DNA of 22,999 nt from an uncultured Eubacteriales bacterium (lineage in GTDB: Bacteria > Bacillota > Clostridia > Oscillospirales > Oscillospiraceae): positions 1 through 22,999 of the forward strand of contig URCY01000027.1 in NCBI GenBank assembly GCA_900546415.1, given 5' to 3'. This document shows positions 14,542 through 21,000 of this stretch, piece by piece. Every line of letters begins with the position of its first letter. The stretch's first letter is position 1. The position numbers and the translations under genes were made by a program. A model generated the notes under the pieces. It did no database searches and was not told the origin of the DNA. It was given only the letters and a program-made list of their open reading frames with translations.

Positions 14542-16134
14542 TTGCGGAAAAAGAGACTTTTGACGCTTTTGAGCTGCCTCGGATTGGCCGCGGCGTTCGC
14601 GCTGGCAGCCTTTCTGGCCTCGCAGCTCATGCGCCGCAGTCAGCGCGACCGGCCGCATTCCTACAGCCCGGAGCAGCTGCGCGTCGATCTGGACGGCACG
14701 CTCGGGCAGTCCGGCATCTGCGGAGACGCCCTCACATGGGTCTTCTCGGCCGGAGACGGCACGCTGACCGTCTCCGGAAGCGGCGAAATGTATGAATTCG
14801 ACGCCGAACGCTTCGCCGATGGTGTTCCATGGCACGAATACACCGCGCTGATCCGCCGCGTGCGGGCGGAGGACGGCGTGACCTCGGTCAGCGACCGCGC
14901 CTTCAGCGCCTGTCCGGAGCTGGTCGAGGTCGTTCTGGCCGACAGCGTGAAGGCCGTCGATGACCTCGCCTTCAACCGCTGTCCGAAGCTGGAGCGCGCG
15001 ACGCTCAACGGCGTCGAGACGCTCGGCGCGGGCGCGTTCAGCTCCTGCGGGGCGCTGCGCGAGCTGGAGGCCGCGCGGCTCAGGGTCGTGGGCGCCAACG
15101 CCTTTCAGGACTGCGCCGCGCTGACCGGCCTGCCCGGCAGCCTCGAGCAGGTCGCGCAATACGCCTTCAAGGGCTGCACGGCGCTGACGGCCGTGCGTAT
15201 CCCGGCCGGGGCGGCGCTCGGAGAGGGCGCGTTTTATGCCTGCACCGGACTGACGGAGCTGACGCTGGAGGACGGCGTGCAGACGCTCGGCGAGCTTTGC
15301 TTCTACGGCTGCACGGCGCTGACGGCCGTGCGCATTCCGGGCAGCGTGGCCGAGCTTCCGACCCTTGTCTTCGGCTGCTGCACCGCGCTGCGCACGCTCA
15401 CGCTTGAAAACGGCGTCGCGGCGATCGGCGTCAGCGCGTTTCAGGAGTGCCGCGCGCTGACGAAGCTGACGCTTCCGGAGAGCCTGCGCTCGGTCGGCGG
15501 CGGCGCGTTTTTCGCCTGCACGGGGCTTGCGTCGCTGAGGCTGCCGGAGGGGCTGGAGCGCGTCGGCGACGAGGCCTTCCTCGGCTGCCTTGCGCTCGAC
15601 CCGGCGGCGCTGAGCCTGCCGGCGAGCCTGAAAAGCGTGGGACGGCGCGCGTTCGCGTGCGGCTCGCTGCTGTCCGAGACATGCAGCCTGAGCGCCGCCG
15701 CGACGGACGGCGAGTCCTTTGCGCAGGCCGCCGAGGCGCTCGGGCTCGACCCGGCGGCGGCCGCGCCGCAATATGCCGACGCGCGGCTTTGCAGCCAGCT
15801 CCTCCTTGCCGCCGCGCCAGACGTGACCTATGCCTTTGACGAGCAGGGCGACACCCTCACGGTGACGGTAGGCCTTGCGCAAGGCGCTGCGGCCGCGCAG
15901 GCGACCGGTCTGACGCTGTTCTGCGGGCAGGACGGCCCGAAAACGATCCAAATCTCGGTCAACGGCGGCGCGCCGCAGACCTTCACGCTGGAAAACACGA
16001 CCGGCGCGCAGCTCCTGCCGCTCCCGGCCTCGCCGGGCGCAGCCGGGCAGCCGACGGTGCTGACGATCACCGTGCTCGACCGCTACGGTTCCGGGCGCTT
16101 CGAGCGCCTTTACGCCGGGCTGAGCGCGCAATGA
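14542..16134 (+). CDS. Membrane-anchored BspA-type LRR protein
   Basis: A 530-residue extracytoplasmic protein. A basic MRKKRLL and hydrophobic segment (about 7-28) followed by RRSQRDR suggest a signal anchor rather than a cleaved signal. Residues about 58-85 carry GICGDALTWVFSAGDGTLTV followed by SGSGEM, the lead-in I associate with firmicute BspA-like proteins. About 100-380 holds about a dozen BspA-type 23-residue LRRs (AFKGCTALTAVRIP and similar). About 430-528 looks like a small beta-rich domain of unknown family. Unlike the SLH/LRR protein there are no Ig-like or SLH domains. The start is TTG 14542, supported by AAGGGAGG 7 nt upstream and by the signal sequence. It follows the sensor kinase in the same direction with a 65-bp gap, and a strong terminator follows. 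It could be a sensor partner of the kinase or a surface adhesin. Confidence 0.87.
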   Translation: MRKKRLLTLLSCLGLAAAFALAAFLASQLMRRSQRDRPHSYSPEQLRVDLDGTLGQSGICGDALTWVFSAGDGTLTVSGSGEMYEFDAERFADGVPWHEYTALIRRVRAEDGVTSVSDRAFSACPELVEVVLADSVKAVDDLAFNRCPKLERATLNGVETLGAGAFSSCGALRELEAARLRVVGANAFQDCAALTGLPGSLEQVAQYAFKGCTALTAVRIPAGAALGEGAFYACTGLTELTLEDGVQTLGELCFYGCTALTAVRIPGSVAELPTLVFGCCTALRTLTLENGVAAIGVSAFQECRALTKLTLPESLRSVGGGAFFACTGLASLRLPEGLERVGDEAFLGCLALDPAALSLPASLKSVGRRAFACGSLLSETCSLSAAATDGESFAQAAEALGLDPAAAAPQYADARLCSQLLLAAAPDVTYAFDEQGDTLTVTVGLAQGAAAAQATGLTLFCGQDGPKTIQISVNGGAPQTFTLENTTGAQLLPLPASPGAAGQPTVLTITVLDRYGSGRFERLYAGLSAQ

Positions 16135-16147
16135 CCGTCAATTTTCA

Positions 16148-16179
16148 AAGAGACCGCCTTCCTCAGAAGGCGGTCTCTT
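16148..16179 (+). terminator. Intrinsic terminator after second LRR gene
   Basis: Perfect 13-bp stem AAGAGACCGCCTT / AAGGCGGTCTCTT with a 6-nt loop, followed by GACATTTTT. It starts 13 bp after the LRR stop. The last two stem bases are also the first two bases of a consensus -35 (16178-16183). Confidence 0.85.
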
Positions 16180-16206
16180 GACATTTTTCGACAGGTTTGG
16201 TATTGT
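16178..16206 (+). promoter_or_regulatory. Near-consensus sigma-A promoter without an evident gene
   Basis: TTGACA (16178-16183), 17 bp, TATTGT (16201-16206). Transcription would start near 16213, just before a long inverted repeat. No ORF with a ribosome binding site follows before the MITE at 16293; the next gene, MATE, is 460 bp away and has its own promoter. Confidence 0.65.
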
Positions 16207-16212
16207 TAAAAA

Positions 16213-16280
16213 AAGAGCAACACCGCACAATTCGGCAAACAGATCCGGCGAAGCGCGCCGACGCAATTGCGCGGTGTTGC
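16213..16280 (+). other. Long hairpin directly after a promoter, possible small RNA
   Basis: GCAACACCGC (16217-16226) pairs perfectly with GCGGTGTTGC (16271-16280). The stem continues with a mismatch, CAATT pairing with AATTG, and an inner CGGC/GCCG, leaving a loop of about 20 nt. The transcript from the promoter at 16178 would begin with this structure. There is no T-run immediately after it, so it is not a simple terminator. A small RNA, a 5' leader cut by the MITE, or the remnant of another inverted-repeat element are all possible. Confidence 0.4.
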
Positions 16281-16292
16281 CGATGAACTCTC

Positions 16293-16453
16293 GGGAACCT
16301 CTGATTAAATCGCAAGAGTGGTCAGCGAGGGATTTTGTTCCAAATGGAGGTTTGGAAATTGCAGGAATACTTTGTGTATTTCAAGATTTTCAAACCGATC
16401 AGTTGGGACAAAAGGCCCGCTGAGCGCCGCAGACGATTTATTCAGAGGTTCCC
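16293..16453 (+). mobile_element. MITE-like element, complete (copy B)
   Basis: 161 bp bounded by 19-bp terminal inverted repeats with one mismatch: GGGAACCTCTGATTAAATC at the left and the complement of GGGAACCTCTGAATAAATC at the right. The reverse complement of copy C (19078-19236) matches along the whole length at about nine bases in ten. An internal dyad TTCCAAA/TTTGGAA is present. It has no transposase or plausible ORF. No target duplication is visible at this copy. It lies between a promoter/hairpin and the MATE gene. Confidence 0.9.
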
Positions 16454-16546
16454 TATATGGTTAGGATACCGAATTTCGCGCTGTCTGTCAAGTAAAAGTT
16501 GTCTGAGTCTATCATTTTAATGGATGCTTTGGCGCTCGTCGCGCGG

Positions 16547-16638
16547 AAAATCTGAACTTTCCGTGAATAAGCCGCGTCGGCAGTTGACAAGTGCGGCTTT
16601 TGGTGCTAGTATTGAGCGCTCAGGCAAAATCTGAACTT
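16547..16638 (+). repeat. 13-bp direct repeats flanking the MATE promoter
   Basis: AAAATCTGAACTT occurs at 16547-16559 and again at 16626-16638, once on each side of the promoter. Each copy is preceded by GCGCTC a few bases upstream. Function unknown; they could be operator half-sites or the trace of a small duplication. Confidence 0.55.
16584..16622 (+). promoter_or_regulatory. Promoter of the MATE gene with palindromic operator-like site
   Basis: TTGACA (16584-16589), 17 bp, TAGTAT (16607-16612). Immediately after it, over the expected transcription start, is the perfect 10-bp palindrome TGAGCGCTCA (16613-16622), well placed for a repressor. The leader to the ATG at 16669 is about 50 nt. 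Confidence 0.7.
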
Positions 16639-16668
16639 CGATTTTTTGAGAAAGCGAGGCGTTTTCAT

Positions 16669-18051
16669 ATGTCCAGGGAACGCGATATGACTGTCGGCCG
16701 CCCGCTGCCGATCCTGCTGTCGTTCATTCTGCCCCTGCTGCTGGGGCTGCTGTTTCAGCAGTTCTATTCCATGGTCGACACCGTTGTCGTCGGCAAATCG
16801 CTCGGCGTCGAGGCGCTTGCAGGCGTCGGCTCGACCGGCTCGATCAGCTTCCTGATCATCGGCCTCTGCACGGGCATCTGCTCGGGCTTTGCCATCCCCG
16901 TGGCGCAGAAATTCGGCGAACGCGACGAGGACGGTCTGCGCCGCTTCGTCGGCAACATGGTCTGGCTGGGCAGCCTGATCGCCCTCGTCATGACCCTGCT
17001 CACGACGCTCGGCTGCCGCTGGATCCTGACCGCGATGAACACGCCCGAGGACACGTTTTCCTATGCTTATGACTATATTTTTCTGATCTTCCTCGGCATC
17101 CCGGCTACGATGCTCTATAACACGCTCTCCGGCATTCTCCGCTCCCTCGGCGACAGCCGCACACCGCTGCTGTTTCTGATCTTCTCGAGCCTGCTGAATG
17201 TTGCGCTCGACCTGCTCTTTGTTGTGACGTTCAAAATGGGCGTGGCGGGCGCGGGCTGGGCGACGCTCATCAGCCAGCTCGTCTCGGGTCTGCTGTGTCT
17301 GGTCTATATGGCAAAAAAATTCCCGATCCTGCGGCTGAGCCGCGACGATCTCAAGGCGCGCAAGCTCTATGCCGTGCGGCTGCTGTTCATGGGGCTGCCC
17401 ATGGGGCTGCAATACAGCATCACGGCCATCGGCACCATTCTGCTGCAAACCGCCGTCAACGGGCTCGGTGCGGCCGCCATGGCCGCGATGACGGCCTCAA
17501 GCAAGGTGACGGGGCTGTTTGCCGTCCCCTTTGACGCCATCGGCTCAACGGCCACGACCTACGCCGGGCAAAACCTCGGCGCGGGCAAGCTCGACCGCGT
17601 GAACGTGGGCGTCAAGACCTGCGCGCTGCTCGGCTCGATCTATTCCGTCGTCGCCCTGATCGTGCTCTATTTCGGCGCGGCGCCGCTGTCCGGTCTCTTT
17701 CTCAACTCGGACGAGGCCGCTGCGGCCGGGCAGATCCTGCCCATGGCGCGCCAGCTGCTCGTCATCAACGCGGCCTTCTATATCCCGCTGCTGTTCGTGA
17801 ACCTGCTGCGCTTCACGATCCAGGGGCTCGGCTATTCCAATCTGGCCGTGATCGCCGGCGTCTCCGAGATGGTCGCGCGCGGCATCGTGGCGCTCGGCCT
17901 TGTGCCCGTGCTGGGCTTCACGGCCGTCTGCTACGCCAGCCCGGCGGCTTGGGTCATGGCCGATTGCTTCCTCTTCCCGGCCTATTTTTACTGCGTGAAA
18001 AAGCGCAAGGCGCAGTATGCGCCCCGTGCGGCGCGCGCCGGCACGCTATGA
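16669..18051 (+). CDS. MATE-family efflux transporter
   Basis: Polytopic membrane protein of 460 residues with about twelve hydrophobic segments, of the multidrug and toxic compound extrusion family (MepA/DinF-like branch), normally a Na+ or H+ antiporter. Typical features: N-terminal RPLPILLSFILPLLLGLLFQ followed by QFYSMVDTVVVGKSLG, VGSTGSISFLIIGLCTGICS, the repeat-like second half with GLPMGLQYSITAIGTILLQ, and TTYAGQNLGAGKLDRVNVGV. ATG 16669 is selected: the open frame extends to 16591, but that region overlaps the promoter; GAGG lies 9 nt before the ATG. Substrate unknown. It is convergent with the LysR gene. Local control by the palindrome at 16613 is possible. Confidence 0.92.
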   Translation: MSRERDMTVGRPLPILLSFILPLLLGLLFQQFYSMVDTVVVGKSLGVEALAGVGSTGSISFLIIGLCTGICSGFAIPVAQKFGERDEDGLRRFVGNMVWLGSLIALVMTLLTTLGCRWILTAMNTPEDTFSYAYDYIFLIFLGIPATMLYNTLSGILRSLGDSRTPLLFLIFSSLLNVALDLLFVVTFKMGVAGAGWATLISQLVSGLLCLVYMAKKFPILRLSRDDLKARKLYAVRLLFMGLPMGLQYSITAIGTILLQTAVNGLGAAAMAAMTASSKVTGLFAVPFDAIGSTATTYAGQNLGAGKLDRVNVGVKTCALLGSIYSVVALIVLYFGAAPLSGLFLNSDEAAAAGQILPMARQLLVINAAFYIPLLFVNLLRFTIQGLGYSNLAVIAGVSEMVARGIVALGLVPVLGFTAVCYASPAAWVMADCFLFPAYFYCVKKRKAQYAPRAARAGTL

Positions 18052-18066
18052 CCGGATCAAACCGAA

Positions 18067-18105
18067 AAAACGCGGAGCTAGGGTTTTTCCCCGGCTCCGC
18101 GTTTT
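18067..18105. terminator. Bidirectional intrinsic terminator
   Basis: Perfect 12-bp stem AAAACGCGGAGC / GCTCCGCGTTTT around a 15-nt loop that itself contains AGGG and CCCC. It lies between the converging MATE and LysR genes, 15 bp after the MATE stop and 8 bp from the LysR stop. Confidence 0.9.
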
Positions 18106-18112
18106 GCTGCGC

Positions 18113-18994
18113 TCAGCCCGCATCGGTCAGCTCCTGTGCCAGGCGCCAGAACAGTGCCGCAGGCTCGGGCAGCGCGCGGCGGTTCGCGCAGACCAGCGCG
18201 ATCCTTGAGGCGAGCAGCGGCTCGGGCAGCGGCAGCACACGCATAGTCGGCTCGCGCCGCGCCGGGAGCGCCGAGGGATGCAGCAGGCCGACGCCCAAGC
18301 CCTGCATCGTCAGCAGCAGCGTCATACGGGCGTCGTCGTTGACGCAGAGGATGTTCGGCCTGACCCCGGCCGCCTCAAAGGCCGAGAGAATGATGCGCCG
18401 CCAGCGTCGATAGACGATCAGCGGCGTCTGTGCCAGCTCGTGCAGCGACGCCGCTTCACCGGAAAACCCCTCAAAAAATCGCTCGTCGCCGACGGCTTGG
18501 ATCTGCTCCTCCTTCAGAAACGACACGTCCAGCCCGTCGGCGGCAAAGGGCGTGCGAATGATCGCCATGTCGATCTGGCGGTTTTGCAGCGTGGAGAGCA
18601 GCTGGTAGGTGTTGGCGCTGCTGACGGAGATGCGCACGTCCGGATAGCGCGCGTGATAGGCGCGCATCCAATCGGCAAACAGCGTTCCCTGCACGGACGA
18701 GATCACGCCGATGCGCAGCGTGCCGAGCGCGCCGCTGCGAAAGGCCGTCAGCTCCTGCCGCATGTTGTCACACATGGCAAGGAGCTCGACCGCGCGGCGA
18801 TAGAGGTGCTGCCCGGCGTCGGTCAGCGTCAGCCGCCGCCCCTCGCGCCGGAAGAGCGCGCAGTCCAGCTCCCGCTCGAGCGCATGGAGCTGCATCGTCA
18901 GCGGCGGCTGGGTCATATTTAATTTCTCAGCCGCCGCCGTGACGGTTTTCTCCTCCACAACGGTGACAAAATAGTGCAGCTGGCGCAGCTCCAT
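18113..18994 (-). CDS. LysR-family transcriptional regulator
   Basis: A 293-residue regulator. The N-terminal winged HTH is at about 1-60: MELRQLHYFVTVVEEKTVTA, then AAEKLNMTQPPLTMQLHALE, RELDCALFRREGRRLTLTDAG. The helix TQPPLTMQL and the typical ALFRREGRRLTLT wing are clear. The periplasmic-binding-protein-like effector domain spans about 90-293 (GTLRIGVISSVQGTLFADWM, the inner part around DMAIIRTPF). A TTG at 19009 would add five residues; ATG 18994 is chosen because GGAGGG precedes it at proper spacing and the family starts there. It is divergent from the ABC exporter operon, 281 bp apart with a MITE between. LysR proteins often control the divergent gene, so the ABC pair is the likeliest target. 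Effector unknown. Confidence 0.94.
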   Translation of the reverse strand: MELRQLHYFVTVVEEKTVTAAAEKLNMTQPPLTMQLHALERELDCALFRREGRRLTLTDAGQHLYRRAVELLAMCDNMRQELTAFRSGALGTLRIGVISSVQGTLFADWMRAYHARYPDVRISVSSANTYQLLSTLQNRQIDMAIIRTPFAADGLDVSFLKEEQIQAVGDERFFEGFSGEAASLHELAQTPLIVYRRWRRIILSAFEAAGVRPNILCVNDDARMTLLLTMQGLGVGLLHPSALPARREPTMRVLPLPEPLLASRIALVCANRRALPEPAALFWRLAQELTDAG

Positions 18995-19024
18995 TGCGCG
19001 TCCCTCCAATATCTTTTTTATATA

Positions 19025-19052
19025 ATTATACCATTTTTCATATATTAGTCAA
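19025..19052 (-). promoter_or_regulatory. Promoter of the LysR gene
   Basis: On the minus strand: TTGACT (19052-19047), 16 bp, TATAAT (19030-19025). Transcription would start near 19018, about 25 nt before the ATG. The surrounding bases are AT-rich, unlike the rest of the region. Confidence 0.8.
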
Positions 19053-19077
19053 TCGTTTCCCGACGTGCTATACTATA

Positions 19078-19236
19078 GGAACCTCTGAATAAATCGGCAG
19101 CGGCGCTCAGCGGGCCTTTCGCCCCAACTTATCGGTTTGAAAATCTTGAAATACGTAAAGGATTCCTGCAATTTCCAAACCTCAATTTGGAACAAAATCC
19201 CTCGCTGACCGCTCTTGCAATTTAATCAGAGGTTCC
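19078..19236 (-). mobile_element. MITE-like element, complete (copy C, inverted)
   Basis: 159 bp, in the opposite orientation to copy B. It starts GGAACCTCTGAATAAATC and ends with the inverted GATTAAAT-type terminus ATTTAATCAGAGGTTCC (reading TTTAATCAGAGGTTCC here). It is flanked by TATA on both sides (19074-19077 reads TATA, as does 19237-19240), consistent with a TA or TATA target duplication. It contains no ORF. It lies between the LysR promoter and the ABC exporter operon. Confidence 0.9.
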
Positions 19237-19242
19237 TATAAA
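19215..19242 (+). promoter_or_regulatory. Hybrid promoter at the MITE/host junction, for the ABC operon
   Basis: TTGCAA (19215-19220) lies inside the MITE near its end, followed by 16 bp that run through the terminal inverted repeat, then TATAAA (19237-19242) made of the flanking TATA and host bases. Transcription would start near 19249, about 27 nt before the ABC start codon. A second possible -10 (TATACT, 19069-19074) before the MITE lacks a good -35. Confidence 0.6.
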
Positions 19243-19275
19243 AAGCTTTGAACCCATCAACAAGGAGGAGATCCC

Positions 19276-21000
19276 ATGCGGCATCTGCTGCCCTATCTGA
19301 AAAAATTCCGGCTCGAGGCGCTCCTTGCACCGCTTTTCAAAATGCTTGAGGCGTGCTTCGACCTCGTCGTTCCGTTGATCGTGGCGAAGATCATCGACGT
19401 CGGCATCTACAGCCATGACCGGCGCTATGTGCTCACGCGCTTTGCCCTGATGATCGGCATGGCCGTGCTCGGTCTGCTCTGCACCTTTGTGGCGCAGTAT
19501 TTCGCTGCGCGCGCCGCCGTCGGGACTGCCAGCGGCCTGCGGCATGAGCTGATCGACCGCATCCAGCATTTCAGCTTCACCGAGCTGGATCGCTTCGGCG
19601 CTTCGACGCTCATCACGCGTATGACGAGCGACGTCAATCAGGTGCAGAACGGCACGAATCTCTTTTTGCGGCTGTTCCTGCGCAGCCCGTTCATCGTGTT
19701 CGGCTCGATGCTTCTCGCCTTCACGATCAACGCAAGGGTTGCGCTGGTGTTCGTCGGCGTGATCGCCGTGCTGTTCGTGATCGTGTTCGGCATCATGCGC
19801 ATCACCTCGCCGATGTACCGCCGCGTGCAGCAGAAGCTCGACGGCGTGACCGATCAGACGCGCGAAAGCCTGAACGGCGTGCGCGTGATCCGCGCCTTCG
19901 GCCGCGAACAGCGGCAGCACGCGCAGTTCGTCGGTGCGAACACCGCCCTGCTTGATGCGCAGGTGCGCGTTGGCCGCGTCTCGGCGCTGCTCAACCCGCT
20001 GACCTACGTCGTCATCAACGGCGGCATCCTGCTCATTCTCTGGTTCGGCGCGGACAAGGTCAACAGCGGTGTGCTGCTGACCGGCAACGTGATCGCGCTC
20101 ATCAATTATATCGGCCAGATCCTTGTCGAGCTGGTCAAGCTCGCGAATCTGATCGTGCAGCTCAGCAAATCCGTCTCCTGCATGGGGCGCATCGGGCAGG
20201 TGCTCGACACCGACAGCTCCATGGCCTTCGCGGACGGCGGCAGCGCCGCAGCGACGGACGAGGCCGTGCGGTTTGACCACGTCAGTCTGCGCTACGCCGA
20301 CGCGGGCGCGGAGTCGCTGAGCGACCTGAGCTTTTCGGTGCGGCGCGGCGAGACCGTCGGCATCATCGGCGGCACGGGCAGCGGCAAATCCTCGCTTGTG
20401 CAGCTCATCGCGCGCTTTTATGACGCGACCTCCGGCACAGTTGTGCTCAACGGCGAGCCGATCCAAAGCTACTCCCGGCAGACGCTGCTCCGCTCCGTCG
20501 CCATCGTCGACCAAAAGCCGCGTCTGTTCACCGGGACGATCCGCTCGAATCTGCTCTGGGGCAAGCCGGACGCCACGGACGACGAGCTTTGGCACGCGCT
20601 CACACAGGCGCAGGCCGCCGACTTCGTCCGGCAGAAGCCCAAGGGGCTGGACGAGCCGGTCGAGCAGGGCGGCGCGAATTTCTCCGGCGGCCAGAAGCAG
20701 CGCCTGACCATCGCGCGGACGCTGCTGACCGGCGCGGACATTCTCATTCTGGACGACAGCGCCTCGGCGCTCGACTATGCCACGGAGGCCGCGCTGCGCC
20801 ATTCGCTCAAGGCGCTCCCGGCCGAAACGACGGTCTTCCTTGTCAGTCAGCGCGCAGGCTCGATGCTGCACGCCGACCGCATTCTCGTGCTCGACGACGG
20901 CCGTCTGATCGGCAACGGAACGCACGGGGAGCTGCTGAAAACCTGCGAAATTTACCGCGAGATCTACGAATCCCAGTTCAAAACGGAGGCAGAAGCATGA
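19276..21000 (+). CDS. ABC exporter half-transporter with degenerate ATP site residues
   Basis: A 574-residue half-transporter: an N-terminal six-helix transmembrane domain (about 1-310) and a nucleotide-binding domain (about 335-574). Motifs: Walker A GGTGSGKSS (from residue 365), Q-loop VDQKPRLF, signature FSGGQKQR (about 469), Walker B ILILDD with Asp494 in place of the catalytic Glu, D-loop SALD, and Gln525 in place of the switch His (VSQRAGS). These substitutions mark the degenerate-site partner of heterodimeric exporters such as TM287/288, LmrCD and BmrCD. The second subunit is encoded immediately downstream with an ATGA overlap. ATG 19276 has AAGGAGG upstream. Substrate unknown: drugs, lipids or peptides are all possible. 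Confidence 0.94.
   Translation: MRHLLPYLKKFRLEALLAPLFKMLEACFDLVVPLIVAKIIDVGIYSHDRRYVLTRFALMIGMAVLGLLCTFVAQYFAARAAVGTASGLRHELIDRIQHFSFTELDRFGASTLITRMTSDVNQVQNGTNLFLRLFLRSPFIVFGSMLLAFTINARVALVFVGVIAVLFVIVFGIMRITSPMYRRVQQKLDGVTDQTRESLNGVRVIRAFGREQRQHAQFVGANTALLDAQVRVGRVSALLNPLTYVVINGGILLILWFGADKVNSGVLLTGNVIALINYIGQILVELVKLANLIVQLSKSVSCMGRIGQVLDTDSSMAFADGGSAAATDEAVRFDHVSLRYADAGAESLSDLSFSVRRGETVGIIGGTGSGKSSLVQLIARFYDATSGTVVLNGEPIQSYSRQTLLRSVAIVDQKPRLFTGTIRSNLLWGKPDATDDELWHALTQAQAADFVRQKPKGLDEPVEQGGANFSGGQKQRLTIARTLLTGADILILDDSASALDYATEAALRHSLKALPAETTVFLVSQRAGSMLHADRILVLDDGRLIGNGTHGELLKTCEIYREIYESQFKTEAEA

Noticed and set aside
14509..16131. Minus-strand open frame of 540 codons opposite the second LRR gene
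   Set aside because: Antisense of the LRR repeats with extreme Arg/Ala content and no family similarity.
16335..16520. Small ORFs inside MITE copy B
   Set aside because: No ribosome binding site, not preserved in copy C, and crossing the element boundary.
19222..20925. Minus-strand open frame of 567 codons opposite the first ABC subunit
   Set aside because: The plus strand has complete ABC motifs; this frame is a shadow rich in Asp, His and Arg.
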